Below, in pieces: positions 1-8,392 of a DNA stretch of 64,000 bases; positions within the stretch are counted from its first letter, which is position 1, and each line of letters opens with the position of its first letter. The notes under the pieces were generated by a model. It made no database searches, was not told where the DNA came from, and saw nothing but the letters and a program-made list of their open reading frames with translations. Position numbers and translations under genes: made by a program. The DNA comes from Vescimonas sanitatis (GTDB lineage: Bacteria; Bacillota; Clostridia; Oscillospirales; Oscillospiraceae): the NCBI RefSeq assembly GCF_049060325.1, contig NZ_JBMGPW010000005.1, positions 1 through 64,000 of the forward strand, in the 5' to 3' direction.

Positions 1-141
1 TCCTCACGCGTTACTCACCCGTCCGCCACTGTCCTCTGCTTCAATTGGACGAATCCTCTTTCCACAGATTCTCGTTCGACTTGCATGTGTTAAGCACGCC
101 GCCAGCGTTCGTCCTGAGCCAGGATCAAACTCTCTATAAAT
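1..141 (-). rRNA. rrs: 16S ribosomal RNA, 5' end (partial)
   Basis: The reverse strand carries the universal 16S 5' primer site (complement of 114-133, read as AGAGTTTGATCCTGGCTCAG). It is followed by the conserved block that reads GCTGGCGGCGTGCTTAAC, and at the window edge by the GGACGGGTGAGTAACGCGTG helix region. Only about 141 bases are present; the gene continues off the left edge. The exact 5' end is estimated a few bases upstream of the primer site. The variable region resembles Oscillospiraceae-type Clostridia, by eye only. Confidence 0.97.
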
Positions 142-352
142 CGTATCTAAACGACCGTAGCCGCTTAAATCTTTACAGAGCTATTTGTCATAGCTTAAAA
201 CTTTTTATACTTAGCTTTACCGGTAATTGACTTAACCCGGCTCCGCCAAGTTTTCAGTTGCACATCTTACAATGTGCTCCCGTCTGGTGCTTTTCGTTTC
301 GTTCGTTGTTTAATTTACAAGGTACACGTCCCATAACCGCGGAACAGTCATT

Positions 353-381
353 ATCTTAGCACATGTCTGCCATCTTGTCAA
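353..381 (-). promoter_or_regulatory. rRNA operon promoter, proximal (P2)
   Basis: On the minus strand, -35 TTGACA (376-381) and -10 TAAGAT (353-358) are separated by exactly 17 bases, about 210 bases upstream of the 16S 5' end. Confidence 0.75.
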
Positions 382-456
382 CTACTATTTTACCTTTTTT
401 AGACATTTTTCATTGACTCGCTTTACACGCGCTCTGCCCTCCCGGACAGCTTTGTT

Positions 457-485
457 AGACTACCATACACTGTGCCTTTTGTCAA
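457..485 (-). promoter_or_regulatory. rRNA operon promoter, distal (P1)
   Basis: A second minus-strand promoter has -35 TTGACA (480-485) and a weaker -10 TAGTCT (457-462), again with a 17-base spacer. Tandem promoters are usual for bacterial rRNA operons. Confidence 0.6.
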
Positions 486-577
486 CGGTCAATTCCACAT
501 TTTGTCCACTTGGAATGGAAGGCTTCACGTCATCAGCACAGCTTATGTATTATCTCCGCCGCCTGCCTCTTTGATAC

Positions 578-1396
578 TTACAGAAACACCTCGTTCTTTG
601 CCGGCCGGGCGTAGATCTCCTCCAGTTCGCTCTTGTGGTATAGATACCCGGGGTCATCGAAATACTTGGCGCCGGTGGGACAGCCCTTGACACAGGTACC
701 GCACTTGATGCACACTCCGTTGACTCGGGACACGTCCGCCGGGTCGATACTTCCCATGGGACACCGGGCAGCACATAGACCGCAGCCCCCGCATTTTGTC
801 ACATCCGTTTTGGGCTTGACCTTCAGGATATTGATAGAATCACCATGACGGTCACGGGGGGTGTAGTAGGGCCGTATGGGGTCGCAGCCGCCCACGGTGA
901 CGGGCGCAGTATCTCCCGCTACCAGCTTGGCGGCCACATGCTCGGCAAAGGCATCCATCTCCCCCACATCCGCCCCACTGGGCCGACCCGCGCCTAAGGT
1001 ACGGGAAAAGCTGTGTTCCCCCACGAAGGCCCCTCCGGCCACGCAGGAAAAGCCGTCAGCCGTCAGCAGCTGCGACAGCTCCATCAGTGCGTCATCGTAA
1101 TTGCGGTTGCCGAACAGCACCACAGGCACCGCCAAAGCACCCTCGCCGTGCACCATATCCCGCAGGTACGGCATCAGCAGATTTGGAACGCGCCCAGCGT
1201 AGGTGGGACAACCCACTACGGCCACATCACCGGACGGAATGGTCAGCTCCTGTCGGCGTGCGGCGGGCAGCGTGTAGTCATACACTTCGCAGTCTGTGCC
1301 CAACGCTTCTGCCAGACGGCGAGCGATGCGATCGACTGTTTTCTTCGTGGTGCCAGTCCCGCTAAAGTACACAGCCCATACTTTTTTAACAGTCAT
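578..1396 (-). CDS. EFR1-type flavodoxin-ferredoxin fusion protein
   Basis: This 272-residue cytoplasmic protein has an N-terminal flavodoxin-like domain. It opens with the FMN phosphate-binding loop YFSGTGTTKK near residue 10 and contains VGCPTYAGR near residue 63. The C-terminal two-[4Fe-4S] ferredoxin module has CGGCGLCAARCP near residue 202 and CIKCGTCVKGCP near residue 228. Such fusions are annotated as EFR1-family electron carriers; the partner is unknown. AAAGGA precedes the ATG. It follows the small Cys-rich gene by 47 bases that include a GC hairpin without a T-run, so it may be the last gene of the long upstream unit or independent. The domain call is firm; the physiological role is not known. 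Confidence 0.85.
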   Translation of the reverse strand: MTVKKVWAVYFSGTGTTKKTVDRIARRLAEALGTDCEVYDYTLPAARRQELTIPSGDVAVVGCPTYAGRVPNLLMPYLRDMVHGEGALAVPVVLFGNRNYDDALMELSQLLTADGFSCVAGGAFVGEHSFSRTLGAGRPSGADVGEMDAFAEHVAAKLVAGDTAPVTVGGCDPIRPYYTPRDRHGDSINILKVKPKTDVTKCGGCGLCAARCPMGSIDPADVSRVNGVCIKCGTCVKGCPTGAKYFDDPGYLYHKSELEEIYARPAKNEVFL

Positions 1397-1443
1397 GCCA
1401 TTTTCCTTTCACTGCACGGGCAGCCGGCGGCTGCCTATTGTGC

Positions 1444-1653
1444 TTACAGTTGAAAATCCTCTTCCCGCAGCTTGTCTGTATCCAGCTTCATCGGCCGGGG
1501 CGGTACCCGCTTCAATGGGTCGTACTTAAACGCGCCACAGTGGTCCTCCGGCATCACGACACCCCGCCTGACGCAGGCTACCTTGTCCTCGCCAATGCGG
1601 CTTCCTTTGGCACAGTATGCGCACCGGGGGTCCATATCCTTGCGAAACAGCAT
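1444..1653 (-). CDS. Small Cys-containing protein of unknown function
   Basis: This 69-residue basic protein has CAYC near residue 11 and single Cys residues near 27 and 38 (VACVRRG, DHCGAF), an arrangement that could bind one metal ion. The centre is charged, with DPLKRVPPRPMKL. It starts 9 bases after the clpE-like stop, so it is probably co-transcribed with it. I do not recognise a characterised family. The real-gene call rests on the tight spacing and the Cys pattern. Confidence 0.6.
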   Translation of the reverse strand: MLFRKDMDPRCAYCAKGSRIGEDKVACVRRGVVMPEDHCGAFKYDPLKRVPPRPMKLDTDKLREEDFQL

Positions 1654-1662
1654 AGACTCACC

Positions 1663-4005
1663 TCACAATGTGTACAGCTGCACCGCGCCGTCGCGTACGG
1701 TGGCGCTGATCTGCGTAATGGGATGTTCGAACGCATCGATGATACGGGCGGCCATGGGGTCCTCCAGCTCCTTTTGGATCAGGCGCCGCAGGTTTCGGGC
1801 GCCGTAGGTCAAAGAGTAGGATTTCTCTACCAAATAGTCCACCAGTGCCTCGTCATAGCGGAGGGTATAGCCCTTGTCGCCCAGCGAGGCTTTCAACTCA
1901 TCCAGCATGATACGGGCGATCCCGGCAAAGTTCTCTTTTGTCAGGTGGTTGAAGCACACGATCTCGTCCACGCGGTTCAGGAACTCCGGCCGCAGGAAGT
2001 CCTGCAGTGCCTTCATGATTCGCTCCCTGCCCTGGTCGTCAGCGCTGCCGCCGAAGCCCACTGCACCGGCGGATTTAGTGTCGGACCCTGCATTTGAGGT
2101 CATCACGATGACGGTGTTCTCAAAATTCACCTTCCGTCCGTGGGCGTCTGTGATCTGTCCGTCGTCCAAAATCTGCAGCAACACATTCAGCACATCCGGG
2201 TGCGCTTTTTCGATCTCATCGAACAGCACAACGGAGTAGGGCTTGCGGCGTATCTTCTCCGTCAACTGCCCCGCCTCGTCGTAGCCTACATAGCCCGGAG
2301 GACTGCCCACAATACGGGAGACAGAGTGCTTCTCCATAAACTCGGACATATCCAGGCGGATCAGGCTCTCCGGCGCATTGAACAGATCGTCAGCCAGCTG
2401 CTTCACCAGCTCCGTCTTGCCCACACCGGTAGGCCCCACAAAGATGAAGCTCACCGGCTTGTGCTTGGGGGAAATACCCACGCGGTTGCGGCGGATCGCG
2501 GCGGACACGGCGGCGATCGCCTCGTCCTGGCCCACCACATGGGCGCGCAGCCGCTGGTCAAGCTCCGCCAAACGCTTGAACTCTTCTTCCTTGATCTTGC
2601 TGGCGGGGATCTTTGTCCACATCTCGATGACCCGGGCAATGTTCTCCATGGTCAGTTCTGGCATCCCCTTGGCCCTGATGGCATTCAGCTCATCCGTCAC
2701 CCGCAGTTCCTGGCTGCGAAGCTCCGCGATGCGCTCGTACCGCTGGTCAAGCTCCTGCTCGGTAAACTGCTGACCGTCCGACGGCTGGGCGGACATCAGA
2801 TTCTCGCGCTCAAAGATCAAATTGGACAGCTCCTGTTCCAGCTCCATATGGCGGTTGATCTCCGGATCGTGGAGGTTCCGGTCGGAGCAGGCCTCGTCGA
2901 TCAGGTCGATAGCCTTATCCGGCAGATAGCGGTCCGTGATATAGCGCTCGGACAGCAGCACCGCCTGGCGCAGCACCCCCTGCGGGATGGACACACCGTG
3001 GAACTGCTCATAGTAGTGGGCAATGCCCTGCAGTATCTTCAGCGTATCCTCTACATTGGGTTCGCTGACGGTAACGGGCTGGAAGCGGCGCTCCAGCGCC
3101 GTGTCCTTTTCGATGTGCTTACGGTACTCGTTGAACGTGGTGGCACCGATAACCTGTATCTCGCCCCGGCTAAGGGCAGGCTTAAGGATATTGGCGGCGT
3201 TCATACTGCCCTCGGCATCGCCGGCACCCACGATGTTGTGGACCTCGTCGATGACCAGGATCACGTTGCCGGCCTTGCGTATCTCCTCGATCAGGCCCTT
3301 CATACGGCTCTCGAACTGGCCACGGAACTGCGTACCTGCCACCAGCGCCGTCAGATCCAGCAGATAGACCTCCTTCTGCCGCAATTTGAACGGCACCTCG
3401 CCCTTGACGATCCGCTGCGCCAGTCCCTCGGCGATAGCGGTCTTGCCCACGCCCGGCTCGCCGATCAGGCAGGGATTGTTCTTCTGGCGGCGGTTCAGGA
3501 TCTGCACCACGCGCTCGATCTCCTGCTCCCGGCCAATAACGGCATCCAACTTGCCCTCCCGGGCACGTTGGCTCAGATTGATGCAGTAGTTATCCAGAAA
3601 TTTGCGCTTTTTCTCCGTCTTGCGGCCGGTCCCTTGCTGTCCGGCGCCGCCGTTCTGGGACGGCTGCTGCTCGGCCGGCGGATTGCTGCCGTTGTTGAAC
3701 AGGCGGTTCAGAAACGGGAACGTAGCGGTCTTGCCGCTTTCCTCATCATCTTCCTCGCCCTCGTCCACCGGCGCATCCAGCTCCTCCGCGCCGCCGAAGG
3801 CCTGCATCATCTCACTGTTGATGTTCTCCAGGTCCTCCGGCGTAATACCCATGCGCTTCATCATGTCCTCCACCTGGGGCAGACCCAGCTGGGCGGCACA
3901 CTTAAGGCACAGGCCCTCGTTGACCATCTCGTTCTTCTCATTCATCCGGGAGATGAACACAACGGCCACATTCTTCTTACATTTGGAACAAAGAGTCGGT
4001 TGCAT
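1663..4005 (-). CDS. clpE: ATP-dependent Clp protease ATP-binding subunit, ClpE/ClpC-like
   Basis: This 780-residue HSP100 ATPase unfolds substrates, presumably for ClpP. The N-terminus has a zinc finger, CSKC at residues 6-9 and CLKC near 33, as in ClpE and McsA, instead of the double Clp-N repeat of ClpC and ClpA. A linker rich in acid, Pro and Gln (about 75-130) leads to AAA-1 (Walker A GEPGVGKTA, Walker B VILVIDEVHN), a short coiled middle domain (about 385-450) and AAA-2 (Walker A GPTGVGKTE, Walker B VVLFDEIEKAHP). The IGSPPGYVG-type loop is present as IVGSPPGYVG. No CIRCE or CtsR heptad repeat was found upstream. A lone TATAAT at 4045-4050 on the minus strand may give an internal promoter, but the gene otherwise follows cvpA by 52 bases. 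Confidence 0.88.
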   Translation of the reverse strand: MQPTLCSKCKKNVAVVFISRMNEKNEMVNEGLCLKCAAQLGLPQVEDMMKRMGITPEDLENINSEMMQAFGGAEELDAPVDEGEEDDEESGKTATFPFLNRLFNNGSNPPAEQQPSQNGGAGQQGTGRKTEKKRKFLDNYCINLSQRAREGKLDAVIGREQEIERVVQILNRRQKNNPCLIGEPGVGKTAIAEGLAQRIVKGEVPFKLRQKEVYLLDLTALVAGTQFRGQFESRMKGLIEEIRKAGNVILVIDEVHNIVGAGDAEGSMNAANILKPALSRGEIQVIGATTFNEYRKHIEKDTALERRFQPVTVSEPNVEDTLKILQGIAHYYEQFHGVSIPQGVLRQAVLLSERYITDRYLPDKAIDLIDEACSDRNLHDPEINRHMELEQELSNLIFERENLMSAQPSDGQQFTEQELDQRYERIAELRSQELRVTDELNAIRAKGMPELTMENIARVIEMWTKIPASKIKEEEFKRLAELDQRLRAHVVGQDEAIAAVSAAIRRNRVGISPKHKPVSFIFVGPTGVGKTELVKQLADDLFNAPESLIRLDMSEFMEKHSVSRIVGSPPGYVGYDEAGQLTEKIRRKPYSVVLFDEIEKAHPDVLNVLLQILDDGQITDAHGRKVNFENTVIVMTSNAGSDTKSAGAVGFGGSADDQGRERIMKALQDFLRPEFLNRVDEIVCFNHLTKENFAGIARIMLDELKASLGDKGYTLRYDEALVDYLVEKSYSLTYGARNLRRLIQKELEDPMAARIIDAFEHPITQISATVRDGAVQLYTL

Positions 4006-4057
4006 GGTTTTCCTCCGTTATCTCTTATCAAAAAAAGCATATCCATTATAGCCGTTT

Positions 4058-4717
4058 TCACAGCTTAGCGATCAGATCGATGGGGCTGTTCTGGGCGAAA
4101 AATTTGAGCAGCACCGTTTTGTTCACCAGCTCCGGCGTCACCAGCAGCTGCAGCTTCTGCAGCACCCACACTGCCAAAAACAGCAGCAGTGCCGCCTTTA
4201 CCAGCCCCAGCACACCGCCCAGCAGGGCGTTGACGCCGTGGACCACGGGCAGCTTTGTGAACAGATGCAGCGGTGTCAGTACCAGCCGCAGCAAAAGCAG
4301 CAGCAGCAAAAACGACATCACATACACCACCGCGTAGGCCGCAGACTTCAGCGCGGTGGACACCACAGCGCTCAGCAGCGTCTCGCCCGCCTGCTGGGCC
4401 TTCTCCACAGCGTTGTCCACCAGCTCTGACAGTGTATCGCCCTCAAAGCCGAAGGCCGCCAGCATCTCGCCGGCGTCGTCGGTGTTGCCCTGGGCCGTCA
4501 GCCGCTGCTCCAGCTTCTCCGAAAGGATCGGCTCCAGCCATCTGGCCGCCGGCTCCGCCAGCTTTCCGGCGATCCAGCTGGCCAGCAGCAGTGCCGCCAC
4601 CACCACGATGATACGCGTCAGCGCCTGCACGAACCCCTGCCGCCAACCCAGCACCAAGCCGATCAGCAGCAGTGCCAGTAAAATCAGATCCACAAATATT
4701 CCAACATTTCCACTCAT
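4058..4717 (-). CDS. cvpA: CvpA family membrane protein
   Basis: This 219-residue protein has a typical CvpA layout: four hydrophobic segments (about residues 6-24, 33-52, 115-150 and 165-185) and the family-like start VDLILLALLLIGLVLGWRQG. Members are linked to colicin V production in Enterobacteria and often sit beside MutS2 or division genes in Firmicutes; their biochemical activity is unsettled. It lies in an operon between the DUF5711 gene and the ClpE-like gene. Confidence 0.8.
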   Translation of the reverse strand: MSGNVGIFVDLILLALLLIGLVLGWRQGFVQALTRIIVVVAALLLASWIAGKLAEPAARWLEPILSEKLEQRLTAQGNTDDAGEMLAAFGFEGDTLSELVDNAVEKAQQAGETLLSAVVSTALKSAAYAVVYVMSFLLLLLLLRLVLTPLHLFTKLPVVHGVNALLGGVLGLVKAALLLFLAVWVLQKLQLLVTPELVNKTVLLKFFAQNSPIDLIAKL

Positions 4718-4756
4718 TGGTGATCACCTCACATAGGGCACTCGCCCTGTCACACC

Positions 4757-5956
4757 TTACGGCAGATACAGGCTTGCGGCGGTACTTCCCGCCAGCACAG
4801 CTGAGCCGTCACTCCGCATCAGCACCTCCCGTGCCTGGCTGACCTCCTCCAGCTCCGCCACGGGAAGCAGCTGCTTATCATAGATCGTCAGATGGTCGCT
4901 GCACAGCACGGCCACGTATCGTCCCGCAGCGGACAGGCTGCTGACCTCCGCGTCCAGCTCCAGCGATGCCAACTCCTGACCCTCGCTGTTCACCGTCACC
5001 ACACGGTGCTGCGTGCCGGTACGGTACCGGCCCAGCAGCAGAGCGGCATAGCCGTCGCCGCTGATGCTGACCCGCCGCAGATAGTCTCCGCCGTAATCAT
5101 AGGCGGCAGTCATCACGCCGCTGCCGTCAATGAAGCACAACTGCTCCTCCGTCACGGCGCAGAACCCGGTTCCCGCAGCCATCAGATCATAGACCACGCT
5201 GCCCCGCAGGGTGCAGCGTCCGACCTCCTGATCACTGTTCACCCGGTAGAAGATCACATAGCTGGCAAACGTGCCGTTTTCCTGCCCCATGGTCACCGCC
5301 GCCAAGGTACGGCTGTCGGCGGACAGCGCCGCCGTCATCACAAAGCGGTCCGACGACTTGAAGGCGAACACCGCTTCTCCGTTGCCGTCATAGACCCGTA
5401 CCGCGGCCTTGCAGCCGCTTTCACTGCACACCACAGTCAGCCAGCCCTTGGTATTCAACGATGCACTGAGCACCTCTCCGGCGCAGTCCAGTGTGTACAC
5501 CAGGCCCTTATCCGACAGGACGTATACCACCGTTCCGCCCACGTCATAGGCTGCGGCACGTCCGCCGCCGACGGACAACGCCGGTGACTGGAACTTCACC
5601 GCCTCGTCATACAGCGTCTTGTTCTGCTCATCCAGCACCGTCAGTTGGTGCATGGACACAGACACAAGGCTGCCCTCCAGCGAGGCAAAATGACCCGACT
5701 GGTCGCTGCTGTAACGATACAGCTGAGCGCAGCCGGTCTCATCCTTCACCGCCTTGGCGTAAATGACCTTGCGGCGCAGGCCATCAAAACCGCTGCGGTC
5801 CAGCAGCACCGCCGCCGTCACCGCCGCTACCGCCAGTACCGCCACGATCAGCAGTACCAGCAGCGGCTTCCGGCTGCGCTTGGCCACACGCCGGGGATGC
5901 TCCTCCTGGACGTCGCCCAGGGCAAACTCTTTCCAGTTGTTGGTGTTGTTATCCAT
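4757..5956 (-). CDS. DUF5711 family single-pass membrane protein
   Basis: This 399-residue protein has a basic cytoplasmic tail (about 1-30), one transmembrane helix (about 31-50, LLVLLIVAVLAVAAVTAAVL) and a long extracellular beta-rich domain. The repeating blades (for example VVYVLSDKGLVYTLD and YVAVLCSDHLTIYD) suggest a beta-propeller. The start overlaps the truA stop by 8 bases, indicating translational coupling. The DUF5711 family is common in Clostridia; no activity is known. Confidence 0.7.
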   Translation of the reverse strand: MDNNTNNWKEFALGDVQEEHPRRVAKRSRKPLLVLLIVAVLAVAAVTAAVLLDRSGFDGLRRKVIYAKAVKDETGCAQLYRYSSDQSGHFASLEGSLVSVSMHQLTVLDEQNKTLYDEAVKFQSPALSVGGGRAAAYDVGGTVVYVLSDKGLVYTLDCAGEVLSASLNTKGWLTVVCSESGCKAAVRVYDGNGEAVFAFKSSDRFVMTAALSADSRTLAAVTMGQENGTFASYVIFYRVNSDQEVGRCTLRGSVVYDLMAAGTGFCAVTEEQLCFIDGSGVMTAAYDYGGDYLRRVSISGDGYAALLLGRYRTGTQHRVVTVNSEGQELASLELDAEVSSLSAAGRYVAVLCSDHLTIYDKQLLPVAELEEVSQAREVLMRSDGSAVLAGSTAASLYLP

Positions 5957-6704
5957 TCAACCGTTCATCCTCATACCATACTCGCGTGAGATACAGCCCT
6001 CCCGGCGGTGCCGTGGGCCCCGCCAGCGTCCGGTTGCCCGAATTCAGTATCTCCGGGATGTCCTCCGGCATCAGCTTCCCCTCCGCCGCGTACAGCACCG
6101 TGCCGGTAATGGCACGTACCATATTATACAAGAAACCGTCCGCGCATACCTTCAGCTCCAGCAGTTCCCCATTCCGCGTCACACGGCAGTAGTGGATAGT
6201 CCGCACGGTGCTCCGCACGTTGGTCCCCACACTCCGCACAGCGGCGAAATCGTGGGTCCCCTCGAACATCCGGGCCGCCCGGTCCATCAAGTCCTCATCC
6301 AATTTCTTGGGATAGAAATACGCCCGGTGAACGTAAAAGGGGTTTTTGATCCGGGAGTTGTAGATACGGTAGGTATACTCCTTTTGGATGCACGACCCGA
6401 TGGCGTTAAAGTCATCGGCTACCTCATAGGCCGCCTTTACCACAATATCCTCCGGGATATGGGTATTCACCGCAAAGGGCAGGCGATCCACCGGTATCCG
6501 CGACTCTGTACGGAAATTGGCCACATAGTGCTCCGCGTGGACGCCGGCATCTGTGCGCCCGCAGCCGATGACCTTCACCGGATGGCCGCACACCATAGAC
6601 AAGCCCTTTTCCAGCGTCTGCGCCACAGAGGTCTCCGTCTTCTGCACCTGCCAGCCGTGATAGGCGGTGCCGTTGTACATCAATACCAGCGCGATATTCC
6701 GCAT
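5949..6704 (-). CDS. truA: tRNA pseudouridine(38-40) synthase TruA
   Basis: This 251-residue enzyme isomerises uridines 38-40 in the anticodon arm of many tRNAs. The catalytic motif GCGRTDAGVHA, with its active Asp, is near residue 52, and the family tail motif MVRAITGTVLY is near 200. The length is normal. It starts 19 bases after ecfT behind a strong AGAGGAGG site. The ecfA1-ecfA2-ecfT-truA order is conserved in many Firmicutes. Confidence 0.96.
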   Translation of the reverse strand: MRNIALVLMYNGTAYHGWQVQKTETSVAQTLEKGLSMVCGHPVKVIGCGRTDAGVHAEHYVANFRTESRIPVDRLPFAVNTHIPEDIVVKAAYEVADDFNAIGSCIQKEYTYRIYNSRIKNPFYVHRAYFYPKKLDEDLMDRAARMFEGTHDFAAVRSVGTNVRSTVRTIHYCRVTRNGELLELKVCADGFLYNMVRAITGTVLYAAEGKLMPEDIPEILNSGNRTLAGPTAPPGGLYLTRVWYEDERLNG

Positions 6705-6723
6705 AGGCCCCGCCTCCTCTCAC

Positions 6724-7530
6724 TCAAAAGCCAAGCTTTTTCAAAACGATAATGCCTGCCGTCAGCGCCAGGAACGCCACCAGCACAAGCCAGTCCGCCG
6801 CCTTATACCGCAGCACCCGCAGGGCTGTACGCCCCTCACCACCGTGGTAACAGCGGCACTCCATAGCCGTAGCCAGTTCATCGGCACGGCGGAACGCACT
6901 GATGAACAGCGGCACCAAAATGGGAACCAACGCTTTGGCACGCCGGAAGATATTGCCTGTCTCAAAGTCCGCGCCGCGGGCCTTCTGTGCCGACATGATC
7001 TTGTCTGTCTCCTCGATCAGCGTGGGAATGAACCGCAGCGCGATAGACATCATCATAGCCAGCTCGTGGATCGGCAGGCGCAGCTTTTTCAGCGGCCCCA
7101 GCAGGCTCTCCATACCATCCGTCAGGGCGATGGGACTGGTGGTGTACGTCATCAAAAATGTGCCCATGATGAGCATCACGATCCGCAGCACCATCTGCAC
7201 GGCGGCTACAACACCCTCCCAGGTGATACTCCGCAGTAGCCAAACATCCGCCACCGGCGTACCGGCGGTGAAAAACATATTCATAACGGCCGTGAAGGCC
7301 ACCACAAAATAGACGGGCTTCAAGCCCTTTGTCAACGACTTGAACGGCACCCGCGACACCAGCACCGACACCGCCAGCACCGTGATCATGATTCCATAGG
7401 TCAGTACGCTTTTGGCGCTGAACAGCGCCACGATGTAGAGGATGACGCACAGCAGCTTTGTCCTGGGGTCCAGTCGGTGCACCGGCGTGTCCGCCGGGAA
7501 AAACTGACCCAGTGTGATATCCTTCAGCAC
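6724..7530 (-). CDS. ecfT: ECF transporter T component EcfT
   Basis: This 268-residue membrane scaffold of the energy-coupling factor vitamin transporter has about five hydrophobic segments. The two Ala-Arg-Gly-type coupling motifs near the C-terminus are visible as the AQKARGADF region and the ATAMECRCYHGGEGRT region. The GTG start overlaps the ecfA2 stop (GTGCTGA). It works with EcfA1/EcfA2 and exchangeable S components; no S component gene is in this window. Confidence 0.93.
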   Translation of the reverse strand: MLKDITLGQFFPADTPVHRLDPRTKLLCVILYIVALFSAKSVLTYGIMITVLAVSVLVSRVPFKSLTKGLKPVYFVVAFTAVMNMFFTAGTPVADVWLLRSITWEGVVAAVQMVLRIVMLIMGTFLMTYTTSPIALTDGMESLLGPLKKLRLPIHELAMMMSIALRFIPTLIEETDKIMSAQKARGADFETGNIFRRAKALVPILVPLFISAFRRADELATAMECRCYHGGEGRTALRVLRYKAADWLVLVAFLALTAGIIVLKKLGF

Positions 7531-8390
7531 GGAGACGCACCCCCCCTCAGCGTCAGCAGCTTCTGCTCCAGCGCCTCCACGGTGTATACCGCTGTATCGA
7601 TATCCAGCCCCCGCGCTTTCAGCGCGGCGGCCACCTTCGTCACCTGAGGCACGTCCAGCCCCACCTGCTCCAGTTCATGAGCCCGGGCAAACACCTGCTT
7701 CGGCGTGCCCTCCATATATACCTTTCCGTCGGACAGCACAACGATGCGGTCCACATTTCTGGCGATCTCCTCCATGCTGTGGCTCACCAGCACCACCGCC
7801 GCGCCCTTGGCGCGGTGATAGGCCTGTATCTGGGCGAGGATGGCGTCCCGTCCTTGGGGATCCAGCCCCGCCGTGGGCTCGTCCAACACCAACACCTTCG
7901 GTTCCATGGCGATGACGCCCGCGATAGCCACACGGCGCTTCTGTCCACCGGAGAGCTCAAAGGGCGACTTGTCCAGCAGCGTCTCGTGCAGTCCCACAAA
8001 GGCTGCCGCGTCCCGCACCCGCCGGTCGATCTCCTCCGCGTCCAGGCCCATGTTCTTCGGTCCGAAGGCGATGTCCTTATACACCGTCTCCTCGAACAGC
8101 TGGTATTCCGGGTACTGGAACACCAACCCCACCTTGAAGCGCACGTCCCGTATTTTTTTCGGATCCGCCCAGATGTCCTTCCCCTCCAGGAGAATACGCC
8201 CGGACGTAGGCTGCAAAAGCCCGTTCAGATGCTGTATCAGCGTGGATTTACCGGACCCGGTGTGTCCGATCACGCCCAAGAACTCCCCTGCGCCCACAGT
8301 CATGCTCAGCCCCTCCACGGCGCTGCGCTGGAACGGCGTCCCCGCCGAATAGGTGTGGGTCAGGTCCTCTATCTGCAAAATCGGTTCCAA
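7524..8390 (-). CDS. ecfA2: ECF transporter ATPase EcfA2
   Basis: This 288-residue ABC ATPase has Walker A GHTGSGKST, signature LSGGQKRR and Walker B VLVLDEPTAGLD. I place the start at the TTG at 8388-8390, two bases after the ecfA1 stop and behind GGAAGGG. An upstream in-frame extension would overlap ecfA1 and lacks homology-like sequence. It pairs with EcfA1 to drive vitamin uptake through EcfT. Confidence 0.93.
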   Translation of the reverse strand: MEPILQIEDLTHTYSAGTPFQRSAVEGLSMTVGAGEFLGVIGHTGSGKSTLIQHLNGLLQPTSGRILLEGKDIWADPKKIRDVRFKVGLVFQYPEYQLFEETVYKDIAFGPKNMGLDAEEIDRRVRDAAAFVGLHETLLDKSPFELSGGQKRRVAIAGVIAMEPKVLVLDEPTAGLDPQGRDAILAQIQAYHRAKGAAVVLVSHSMEEIARNVDRIVVLSDGKVYMEGTPKQVFARAHELEQVGLDVPQVTKVAAALKARGLDIDTAVYTVEALEQKLLTLRGGASPC

Positions 8391-8392
8391 TG

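Larger units (their letters stand above)
142..577. other. rRNA leader and promoter region, no protein gene
   Basis: This 436-base gap holds the 16S leader (142 to about 345) and the two tandem promoters. Small open frames here have no ribosome-binding sites or recognisable products. No tRNA gene was found. Confidence 0.75.

Noticed and set aside
1417..1437. Terminator between the small Cys gene and the flavodoxin-ferredoxin gene
   Set aside because: A GC hairpin is present but no T-run follows on the minus strand.
1663..4005. ClpC annotation
   Set aside because: The N-terminal Clp repeat domain is missing and a zinc finger is present, which points to ClpE-like.
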